Shown here piece after piece: positions 1 through 6,238 of a stretch of DNA of 10,656 nt. Under the pieces are notes generated by a model. That model was given only the letters and a program-made list of their open reading frames with translations, was not told the origin of the DNA and made no database searches. Every line of letters starts with the position of its first letter. Position 1 is the first letter of the stretch. Source of the DNA: DATBDM01 sp036269915 (GTDB lineage: Bacteria > Actinomycetota > Thermoleophilia > Solirubrobacterales > Solirubrobacteraceae); NCBI GenBank assembly GCA_036269915.1, contig DATBDM010000296.1, positions 1 to 10,656 of the forward strand, read 5' to 3'. Both the position numbers and the translations under genes were made by a program.

Positions 1-1082
1 CGTCGGCCGCCGCGCGCTGGATCCACCTCGCCGACTCGGACGCCCGCCCCGAGATCGTCCACGTCTGCGACGCCAACCCCGACGTCCTGTCCTGGTACGA
101 GCGCCTCGATCCGCAGCCGCGGCGCTCGACCGACTGGCACGAGCTGCTCGCCGACGAGGAGGTCGAGGCCGTCTACTGCGCGGTCCCCCACCACCTCCAC
201 GCCGAGCTCTATCCCGCGATCCTCGACGCGGGCAAGCACCTGCTCGGCGAAAAGCCGTTCGGGATCGACCTGCCGGCCTGCGAGACGATCATGGCCGCCG
301 TCGAGCGCCATCGCGACCTGCTCGTGCGCTGCTCGTCGGAGATGCCGTTCTTCCCGGGCGGCCAGGCGGTCGCGGACTGGATCGCCGCGGGCGCGTTCGG
401 GCGCGTGCTCGAGGTCCGCAGCGCGTTCCTGCACTCGAGCGACCTCGACCCGGGCAAGCCGATCAACTGGAAGCGCCAGGCGCGCTTCAACGGAGCGTAC
501 GGGTGCATGGGCGACCTCGGGATGCACGCGCTGCACCTGCCGCTGCGCGCGGGCTGGACGCCGCGCAGCGTGCGCGCGATCCTCTCCGATGTCGTCACCG
601 AGCGGCCCGACGCGGACGGCGAGCTGGTCCCCTGCGACACGCCCGACAACGCGGTGCTGCTGTGCGAGGCCGAGCACGACGGCCACCCGTTCCCGCTGCG
701 CCTCGAGACCAAGCGGATCGCGCCCGGCGAGGCGAACACGTGGCGGATCGAGGTCGACGGCACGCGCGGCTCGATCGCGTTCACCACGAAGCTGCCGAAG
801 ACGTTGCGCACGATGAGCTACGAGCCTGGCGGCCCGCAGGAGTGGCGCGTACGCGACCTCGGGTCACGGTCGGCATACCCGACGATCACCGGCCCGATCT
901 TCGAGTTCGGCTTCGCCGACGCGATCCAGCAGATGTGGGCGGCGTTCCTCGACGAGCTCGTCCACGGCGACGCGATGAACGGCCCGTTCCGCTGCGCGAC
1001 GCCGCAGGAGGCCGCTGCCACGCACCGCGTGTTCACAGCGGCGCTGGAGTCACACGCGCAGGGCTCGGTGGTGGCGCTGTGA
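1..1082 (+). CDS. Gfo/Idh/MocA family oxidoreductase, 5'-truncated by window edge
   Basis: This is the C-terminal part of a cytosolic NAD(P)-dependent sugar or cyclitol dehydrogenase-type protein; the first whole codon in frame is at position 3. The beginning of the Rossmann fold lies outside the window, but its later strands are visible (IVHVCDAN, then EAVYCAVPHHLHAEL). The catalytic EKP motif (GEKPFGID) is at 246-269 with Lys at 252-254. The second-domain signature GDLGMHALHLP follows at 510-542, with Asp at 513-515 and His at 525-527, as in inositol dehydrogenase-like members. About 359 residues are present and the rest of the domain looks intact to the TGA at 1080-1082. The last 50 bp overlap the end of the opposing MFS gene. 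Substrate cannot be assigned. It is only distantly similar to the oxidoreductase at 5264-6238 and is not in that operon. Family assignment is firm; start and substrate are unknown. Confidence 0.9.
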   Translation, partial: SAAARWIHLADSDARPEIVHVCDANPDVLSWYERLDPQPRRSTDWHELLADEEVEAVYCAVPHHLHAELYPAILDAGKHLLGEKPFGIDLPACETIMAAVERHRDLLVRCSSEMPFFPGGQAVADWIAAGAFGRVLEVRSAFLHSSDLDPGKPINWKRQARFNGAYGCMGDLGMHALHLPLRAGWTPRSVRAILSDVVTERPDADGELVPCDTPDNAVLLCEAEHDGHPFPLRLETKRIAPGEANTWRIEVDGTRGSIAFTTKLPKTLRTMSYEPGGPQEWRVRDLGSRSAYPTITGPIFEFGFADAIQQMWAAFLDELVHGDAMNGPFRCATPQEAAATHRVFTAALESHAQGSVVAL

Positions 1083-2337
1083 ACGTCCGCGCGTCGTAAC
1101 GCCAGAACGCCGGCAGCGCGGCCGCGATCGCCCCGCTGCCGGCCACGCACAGCACGCCGCCGGCGACGACCGAGGCGCGCAGGCCGACCAGCGACGCCGC
1201 CGCGCCCGCCTCGGCGGTCCCGAGCGTCGGGCCCGAGGCCCACGAGAGCATCTCCACGCCGGCGAGCCGGCCGCGCAGCGCGTCGGGGATCGTCTCGTTC
1301 CAGATCACTCCGCGGAACAGGCCGGAGATCTCGTCGGCGGCGCCGGCCAGCGCGAGGAACGCGAGCGCGACCCACAGCGCGCCCGAGAGGCCAAAGGCGG
1401 CGATCGCGACGCCCCAGCCGATCGCGGCGAGGACGACCGCGCGGCCGTGGTGGTGCACGCGCGCCGACCAGCCGCTGGTCAGTGACGCGATCACCGCGCC
1501 GGCGGCCGGCGCTGCGTAGAGCAGGCCGACGACCGCGGGATCGCCGAGCCGGGTCGCGAGGGCCGGGAACACCGCGAGCGGCATGCCGAAGAACATCGCG
1601 GTCATGTCGACGGCGTAGGTGCCGATCAGCTCGGGCCGCGAGGCCGCGTAGCGCACGCCGGCGACGACGGAGCGCACGCTCGGCGGCTCGGCGTCGGCGG
1701 GCGGCGGCGGCGTGCGGATGACGGCGAGCGTGCCGAGCGCCACGACGAAGCTCGCGGCGTCGACTGCGTAGGTGGCGGCGTAACCGGCCGCGACGATCAG
1801 CAGGCCGGCCAGCGCCGGACCGCCGAGCGCTGCCAGGTTCCATAGCGCGGACTTGACGGCGAACGCGGCCTTGAGCTCGTCGCGCGCGACCAGGCGCGGC
1901 TCGAGCGCGTCCAGCGGCGGCCGCCGCAGCGCGTCGCATGCCGCCGACAGCGCGGCGGCGACGAACAGTGCCCAGGCCGCCGGGTGGTCGAGCAGCGCGT
2001 TGGCCACGAGCCCGAGCGCCACGATCAGCGCGCCGATCTCGGCGAGGGCGATCAGCCGGCGGCGGTCGAACGCGTCGGCCAGCGCGCCGCCGACCAGGGC
2101 GAGCAGCAGGATCGGGATGAACTCGGCCACGCCGAGCAGCCCGACGGCGAGCGTCGAGTGGGTCAGCGCGTAGCACTGCACGGGCAGCGCGACGAAGGTC
2201 ATCTGCGCCCCGCACATCGAGACGAACTGGCCGAGCGTCAGGAGGCGGAACTCGCGCCGGCGCCGCAGCAGCCCGACGTCGAGCGCGACCGCGCGCAGAG
2301 CGCGTCGCATCCGCCCGTCGGCACGCACCTCGGCCAT
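1033..2337 (-). CDS. MFS transporter, MFS_3 / enterobactin-exporter (EntS)-like
   Basis: An inner-membrane major facilitator of 434 residues, most likely a proton-driven efflux pump for small molecules. About 11-12 hydrophobic segments run from residue 31 to about 410. The loop 2-3 signature GGALADAFDRRRLI (83-96) is the MFS motif A, and the stretch PDALRGRLAGVEML (351-364) is typical of the MFS_3/EntS subfamily. The N-terminal half also has the subfamily-like run DALRRPPLDALEPRLV (135-150). The ATG at 2337 was chosen because the conserved domain begins about 25 residues later. The frame stays open upstream to an ATG at 2442, but that would overlap the chemoreceptor start and add a non-conserved leader. 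No good ribosome-binding site sits just before 2337; a GGGAGGG run lies about 16 nt upstream. The C-terminal tail (about 20 residues, Pro/Ala-rich) overlaps the opposing oxidoreductase. The exported substrate is unknown. Confidence 0.88.
   Translation of the reverse strand: MAEVRADGRMRRALRAVALDVGLLRRRREFRLLTLGQFVSMCGAQMTFVALPVQCYALTHSTLAVGLLGVAEFIPILLLALVGGALADAFDRRRLIALAEIGALIVALGLVANALLDHPAAWALFVAAALSAACDALRRPPLDALEPRLVARDELKAAFAVKSALWNLAALGGPALAGLLIVAAGYAATYAVDAASFVVALGTLAVIRTPPPPADAEPPSVRSVVAGVRYAASRPELIGTYAVDMTAMFFGMPLAVFPALATRLGDPAVVGLLYAAPAAGAVIASLTSGWSARVHHHGRAVVLAAIGWGVAIAAFGLSGALWVALAFLALAGAADEISGLFRGVIWNETIPDALRGRLAGVEMLSWASGPTLGTAEAGAAASLVGLRASVVAGGVLCVAGSGAIAAALPAFWRYDARTFTAPPPSPARVTPAPL
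1109..1143. terminator. Perfect 10-bp inverted repeat, possible hairpin terminator of the converging pair
   Basis: GCCGGCAGCG at 1109-1118 is exactly mirrored by CGCTGCCGGC at 1134-1143 with a 15-nt loop. It lies 27 bp past the stop of the + strand oxidoreductase and within the last membrane segment of the MFS gene. There is no T-tract on either strand, so it is not a classic intrinsic terminator. GC-rich hairpins are common by chance in this composition, so the terminator role is only a suggestion. Confidence 0.25.
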
Positions 2338-2434
2338 CGCCGCGCGAGCATAGCCCTCCCATGTTCGACTCAAGACGAACGAGCGCCGGCCGATCTCCCC
2401 GTCCGTACCCCAGTCGACCACGGATGGTCCCGCA
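2338..2434. promoter_or_regulatory. Divergent intergenic region between MFS gene and chemoreceptor
   Basis: This 97-bp stretch is the only real divergent promoter region in the window. It holds the sigma-28-like promoter for the chemoreceptor (2370-2396). On the - strand it holds a weak sigma-70-like pair, TTGAGT (2373-2368) and TATGCT (2352-2347), with a short 15-bp spacer. If that pair is used, the MFS transcript would begin only a few bases before its ATG and be nearly leaderless. A small inverted repeat, GTTCG (2363-2367) and CGAAC (2376-2380), overlaps both -35 elements. Confidence 0.5.
2370..2396 (+). promoter_or_regulatory. Sigma-28 (FliA/SigD/WhiG-type) promoter candidate for the chemoreceptor
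   Basis: TCAA (2370-2373), a 15-nt spacer, then GCCGATCT (2389-2396). The published flagellar sigma-28 consensus is TAAA-N15-GCCGATAA, so this has 3 of 4 bases in the -35, the exact spacer, and the first six bases of the -10 (GCCGAT). Transcription would start near 2403, giving a leader of roughly 30 nt before the chemoreceptor ATG at 2435. Chemoreceptor genes are classic sigma-28 targets, so site and gene agree. Activity is inferred. Confidence 0.5.
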
Positions 2435-4279
2435 ATGCCCACTCACCAGCTTCCCGCAGCGCTCACCGGCATCCGCGCCAAGGTGATGGTCGCGCCTGCG
2501 CTCATCCTGGTGCTCACGGCTGCGCTCGGGCTGGCAAGCCTGTCCGCGCTGAGCGGCGCCGCCGACCGCAGCGCCGCCTCCGAGCGCGCGGCCGCCGCGA
2601 TCGAGACCTTGCGGGATTCGAACTCGCGCCAGTTCGAGTCAGACCGCCTGCAGTACCTGGCGCTGCGCGCGAGCTCGACGAAGGCTGAGCGCGCCGCCGC
2701 CGCCGAGTCGCTCGCCGTGCTCAAGGAGAGCCTCGACGGCTACCGCGCGTTCGCCGCGCGCAGCACCGGCGCCGCGCGCGCCGGCGCCCTGCGCCAGGCC
2801 GCCGTCATCGGCGCGATCGCGGCCGACCGCCGCCGTGTGCTCGCGTGGCGCGGCAGCGTGGCCGCCGGCACGCCGATCCCCGCCTCGGTCACGCGCCTGA
2901 TCGACGCGCTCGAGGCGCGCGTGGACAGCGCGGACGAGCTCAACGACACGCTCGTCACCGCCCAGTCCAAGCTCGACGTGGGCCTCGTGAGGGACGCGCG
3001 CGCCGCGGAGCGCAACGGGTGCCGGCTCGTGCTCGTGCTGCTGCTCGTCGCGCTGACCGGCGGCCTCGCCGTCGCGCTGCTCGTCGCCCGCGCCATCCGC
3101 CGCCGCGTCATCGGGCTGCTTCGCCGCCTGCACGCGCTCGAGGTCGACGGCGTCGCGTCGCTGCATCAGGGCCTGCTGGCCCTCGCCGGCGGCGACCTGA
3201 CCGTCGCCGCCGTCTCCCCCGACGCGCCCGAGTCCGAGCGCGGCCGCGACGAGATCGGCCGCCTCGCTGCCACCGTCGACGACCTGGTGCGCGCCACGGC
3301 CCAGTCGATCGGCGCCTACAACAGCGCCCGCGGCCAGCTCGGCGCTCTCGTCGACGACGTCCGCAACTCGGCCGGCGCGGTGTCCACCGCCTCGACGCAG
3401 GTCGCCGCCACGTCCGACGAGGCCGGCCGCGCCGTCGGCGAGATCGCCATGGCCGCCGGCGACGTCGCCTCGGGCGCCGAGCGGCAGGTCCGCATGGCCG
3501 ACGCCGCGCGCGTCTCCGCCGAGTCCGTGGCACGCGACGTCGCCGAGGCGGCCTCGAGCGCCCGCGAGACGGCCGAGGCCGCCGGCGAGGCGCGCGCCGC
3601 CGCGCGCGAGGGCGTCGGCGCCGCCGAGCGCGTCGCCGTCGCGATGGACGGCGTCCGCGAGGTCTCCGAGGCCGCGGCGTCGGCGATCGGCCAGCTCGCC
3701 GACCGCTCCTCGCGGATCGGCACGATCGTCGCCACCATCACCCAGCTCGCCGAGCAGACCAACCTGCTCGCGCTCAACGCCGCGATCGAGGCCGCGCGCG
3801 CCGGCGAGCAGGGCCGCGGCTTCGCGGTCGTCGCCGACGAGGTGCGCAAGCTGGCCGAGGGATCGCAGGCCGCCGCGGCGGACATCGCCGCGCTCGTCGG
3901 CGAGATCCAGGCCGAGACCGGCCGGGTCGTCGGCGTCGTCGAGGACGGCGCCCGCCGCACCAGCCTCGGCGCGGAGACCGCCGCGGAGGCGCGCGCCGCC
4001 TTCGAGCGCATCGACGGGGCGGTCCGCGACATGGCCGAGCGCGTCGAGCTGATCGCCACCGCCGCCGAGCGCATCACGCTCGGCGCGGTCTCGATGGAAG
4101 AGGCGATCACGGGCGTCGCGACGGTCGCCGAGTCCTCCTCGGCCTCCTCGGAGCAGATGTCGGCGAACACCGAGGAGACCTCGGCGTCGACGCAGCAGAT
4201 CGCCGCCGCCGCGGGCGAGCTGGCCCGCACGGCCGAGGGCCTCACGGGCCTCGTCAGCCGCTTCCGCGTCGGAGCCTAG
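2435..4279 (+). CDS. Methyl-accepting chemotaxis protein (transmembrane, HAMP + MA signalling domain)
   Basis: A 614-residue chemoreceptor that would control CheA through CheW and so bias flagellar rotation. A short cytoplasmic N-terminus precedes TM1 (about 18-40). About 155 residues of alanine-rich helical extracytoplasmic sequence follow, compatible with a four-helix-bundle sensor but with no recognised ligand motif. TM2 is about 196-218. A HAMP-like segment follows, including GGDLTV (252-257) and RDEIGRLAATVDDL (271-284). A long antiparallel coiled coil runs to about 608. Its hairpin tip is the near-invariant receptor signature: EQTNLLALNAAIEAARAGE at 440-458 continuing through RGFAVVADEVRKLAE to 475. 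The tail ends RFRVGA, with no NWETF-type CheR/CheB tether. The ATG at 2435 has only a weak upstream GGATGG. No chemotaxis or flagellar genes are adjacent, so this is an orphan receptor gene. It ends 3 bp from the converging hydrolase gene. The ligand is unknown; sugar sensing is possible from the neighbouring uptake operon but unsupported. Confidence 0.95.
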   Translation: MPTHQLPAALTGIRAKVMVAPALILVLTAALGLASLSALSGAADRSAASERAAAAIETLRDSNSRQFESDRLQYLALRASSTKAERAAAAESLAVLKESLDGYRAFAARSTGAARAGALRQAAVIGAIAADRRRVLAWRGSVAAGTPIPASVTRLIDALEARVDSADELNDTLVTAQSKLDVGLVRDARAAERNGCRLVLVLLLVALTGGLAVALLVARAIRRRVIGLLRRLHALEVDGVASLHQGLLALAGGDLTVAAVSPDAPESERGRDEIGRLAATVDDLVRATAQSIGAYNSARGQLGALVDDVRNSAGAVSTASTQVAATSDEAGRAVGEIAMAAGDVASGAERQVRMADAARVSAESVARDVAEAASSARETAEAAGEARAAAREGVGAAERVAVAMDGVREVSEAAASAIGQLADRSSRIGTIVATITQLAEQTNLLALNAAIEAARAGEQGRGFAVVADEVRKLAEGSQAAAADIAALVGEIQAETGRVVGVVEDGARRTSLGAETAAEARAAFERIDGAVRDMAERVELIATAAERITLGAVSMEEAITGVATVAESSSASSEQMSANTEETSASTQQIAAAAGELARTAEGLTGLVSRFRVGA

Positions 4280-4282
4280 CCC

Positions 4283-5248
4283 TCAGCCGAACCGGGACCC
4301 GCGCGTCGCGGCACGGATCGCGGCGCGCGAGCGGGGGAAGCGCCCGAGGTCGAACGGCCCGCCGGGGCGCGAGCCCTGGTTGTAGACCAGCATGCGCGCC
4401 CGCCCGTGGCCGGCGACCCAGCGGAAGAAGCGGCCCACGAAGGCAGGGTCGTCGCGGTCCCAGAGCGCCCACTCCCCGAACGCGAACGGCTTGCCGGGGA
4501 AGGCCTTGTAGAAGCGCTCGAGCCCGCTGAAGTTCGGGAAGCGCGAGTAGAAGTCGGTCGAGATCCAGTCCACCCAGCGCGAGCCGGGCCAGTAGGCGCG
4601 CGGCGCGTTGCCGGGGACGTCGGGCGCGCCCGCGACCTGGGGGCACCAGACGAGCGCGACCTGCGCCGCCGGCAGCGCGCCGCGGCCGGTCGGCGGCAGG
4701 CGCAGCGCGCGCAGCGTCGCGTCGACGCGCGGGCCGCCGCGCAGGATCACGGCCATCCGCCGCCACGCGCGCTTGAACCAGGTGGTCGAGTGCGCCGCGC
4801 CGCGCCGCCCGGAGGCGCCGTAGGCCGAGTACGCGTTCCAGTAGGCGTTCATCTCCCCCAGCGGCCGCACGTAGACCGGGCCGCCGGCGGCGGCGATGCG
4901 CCGCTGCAGGCCGAGCAGCCAGCCGTCGCCCTTGCCGCGGGCGATCGCGCGCGGCGTGATCCGCTCCGGCAGCCCGTTCCCGGCCGCGGTCGAGATGTGC
5001 ACCATCGGCCTCGCGCGCAGCGCGGCGGCGCGCTCGAACACGTAGCCCGGGTCCTGCCCGAACATCGTGAAGCTCTGGAACACGGCCGGAGCCCTGCCGG
5101 TCGCGCTGCGGAACGCGCCGTCGGCGGGGCGCCCGGCGAGGCCGAGCATGACGTTGCCGCGCGGCGGTGCGTAGGGCGCGGCGGCGGCCGGGACGGCCGC
5201 CGCGAGCGCCACCGGCAGGGCGATCGCGAGGATGCGGAGAGCGCGCAT
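4283..5248 (-). CDS. Secreted GH26-like glycoside hydrolase
   Basis: A 321-residue protein with a signal peptide (MRALRIL, hydrophobic core 6-19, AAAA-type cleavage near residue 24), so it is exported. The mature part looks like one clan GH-A TIM barrel resembling family 26 (beta-mannanase, beta-1,3-xylanase and relatives). VYVRPLGEMNAYW (125-137) would supply the acid/base Glu132 after strand 4. WFKRAWRRM (157-165) follows as in that family. The tryptophan-rich run YWPGSRWVDWISTDFY (219-234) comes next, and KPFAFGEWALW (253-263) would supply nucleophile Glu259. Spacing of Arg128, Glu132 and Trp137 fits the GH26 active site, but the His normally just before the acid/base is Gly131. The start follows the oxidoreductase stop by 15 bp, in the same frame and with no clear ribosome-binding site, suggesting translational coupling. 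It is the last gene of the operon. Substrate is unknown; family call is moderately sure, enzymatic activity less so. Confidence 0.75.
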   Translation of the reverse strand: MRALRILAIALPVALAAAVPAAAAPYAPPRGNVMLGLAGRPADGAFRSATGRAPAVFQSFTMFGQDPGYVFERAAALRARPMVHISTAAGNGLPERITPRAIARGKGDGWLLGLQRRIAAAGGPVYVRPLGEMNAYWNAYSAYGASGRRGAAHSTTWFKRAWRRMAVILRGGPRVDATLRALRLPPTGRGALPAAQVALVWCPQVAGAPDVPGNAPRAYWPGSRWVDWISTDFYSRFPNFSGLERFYKAFPGKPFAFGEWALWDRDDPAFVGRFFRWVAGHGRARMLVYNQGSRPGGPFDLGRFPRSRAAIRAATRGSRFG

Positions 5249-5263
5249 GGCGCCGCAGGGTAG

Positions 5264-6238
5264 TCAGACCGTGACCGCGCGGCCCTCGGCGGCCGAGCGG
5301 TAGAGCGCCTCGATGGCGAGCGCCTGGCCGAGGGCGTCCCTGCGGCCGAGGCGGGGCTCGCCGCCCTCGCGCACCGCGCGCGAGAGGTCCTCGACCTCGA
5401 GCGCGTACGGGTTGACGACCTCGACCTCGAGGCGCTCGCGCGAGCCGTCGGCGCGCACGAGCTCCGGTCCCGGGCCGGGCGCCTTCCAGGGATCGTCGAC
5501 CAGCAGCCGCGCCTCGGAGCCGGTGACCTCGAGGAACGAGCGCGGCGCGCTGTCGAAGGCGCACTCGAACGTGCCGAGCACCCCGCCGCCGAAGCGCAGC
5601 AGCGCGCTCGTGCGCGCGTCGACCCCCTCGCGGTCGACCGTCTCGCAGCTCACGCGCTCGGGCTCGCCGCACAGCAACCGCAGCGCGCTCACGCAATAGC
5701 AGCCGACGTCCATCAGCGCGCCGCCCTCGAGCGCCGGGTCCCAGCGCACGTTGCCGGCGTCGGGCAGCGAGAACGAGAAGGCCGCGCGCACCTGGCGCAG
5801 ATCGCCCAGCGTGCCGTCGCCCGCGAGCCGCGCGACGAGCTCGGTCTGCGGGTGGTAGCGCCACATGAACCCCTCCATCAGCAGCCGCTCCGCGTGCGCG
5901 GCGACGTCGTAGGCCTCGATCACGTCGGCCGCGCGCCGCGACATCGGCTTCTCGCACAGCACGTGCTTGCCGGCCCGCAGCGCCGCGACCGACCACGGCA
6001 CGTGCAGCGCGTTCGGCAGCGAGACGTAGACCACGTCGACCTCTGGGTCGGCGAGCAGCGCCTCGTAGGAGCCGTGCGCACGCGGGATCTGCTGCTCGGC
6101 CGCGTAGGCGGACGCCGACGCCTCGCTGCGCGAGGCGACGGCGACCAGCTCCGCGCCGTCCGCGGCCCGGATCCCGGCGATGAGCGCCTGGTTGATCCGG
6201 GCCGTGGAGAGCAGTCCCCAGCGGACGGCGTCCGTCAT
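5264..6238 (-). CDS. Gfo/Idh/MocA oxidoreductase, possible NAD(P)-dependent D-xylose/sugar dehydrogenase
   Basis: A 324-residue cytosolic dehydrogenase. The N-terminal Rossmann start is RWGLLSTARIN (6-16), a variant in which the usual glycine-rich loop reads GLLSTAR. Then come VDVVYVSLPNALH (67-79) and the catalytic motif CEKPMS (95-100) with Lys97. The C-terminal alpha/beta domain has MEGFMWRYHPQ (121-131) and GGALMDVGCY (172-181), the pattern of the dihydrodiol / D-xylose 1-dehydrogenase (NADP+) branch, not the inositol dehydrogenase branch. The ATG at 6236-6238 overlaps the permease stop as ATGA, so the start is well fixed and translation is probably coupled. Following a XylF-type transporter, oxidation of the imported sugar to an aldonolactone is a reasonable guess. 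Other sugar or diol substrates remain possible. Family is firm; substrate is inferred from context. Confidence 0.88.
   Translation of the reverse strand: MTDAVRWGLLSTARINQALIAGIRAADGAELVAVASRSEASASAYAAEQQIPRAHGSYEALLADPEVDVVYVSLPNALHVPWSVAALRAGKHVLCEKPMSRRAADVIEAYDVAAHAERLLMEGFMWRYHPQTELVARLAGDGTLGDLRQVRAAFSFSLPDAGNVRWDPALEGGALMDVGCYCVSALRLLCGEPERVSCETVDREGVDARTSALLRFGGGVLGTFECAFDSAPRSFLEVTGSEARLLVDDPWKAPGPGPELVRADGSRERLEVEVVNPYALEVEDLSRAVREGGEPRLGRRDALGQALAIEALYRSAAEGRAVTV

Noticed and set aside
818..2446. Long - strand open frame across the MFS gene in another frame (542 codons)
   Set aside because: Arg/Ala/Pro-rich translation without domains; the overlapping frame encodes a clean MFS protein. 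Out-of-frame openness is expected at this GC content.
3316..4245. 309-codon antisense frame inside the chemoreceptor
   Set aside because: Ser/Ala/Thr-rich mirror of the regular coiled-coil codons; no start context, no membrane or domain features.
2845..4530. Long + strand frame of 561 codons overlapping the chemoreceptor
   Set aside because: Extreme Arg/Ala/Gly composition and no recognisable domain; it shadows a chemoreceptor whose signature is in the other frame.
4283..5248. Loss of function of the hydrolase because the active-site His is absent
   Set aside because: Both candidate catalytic Glu residues, the signal peptide and the tryptophan-rich core are intact, so a divergent enzyme is a better reading than a pseudogene.
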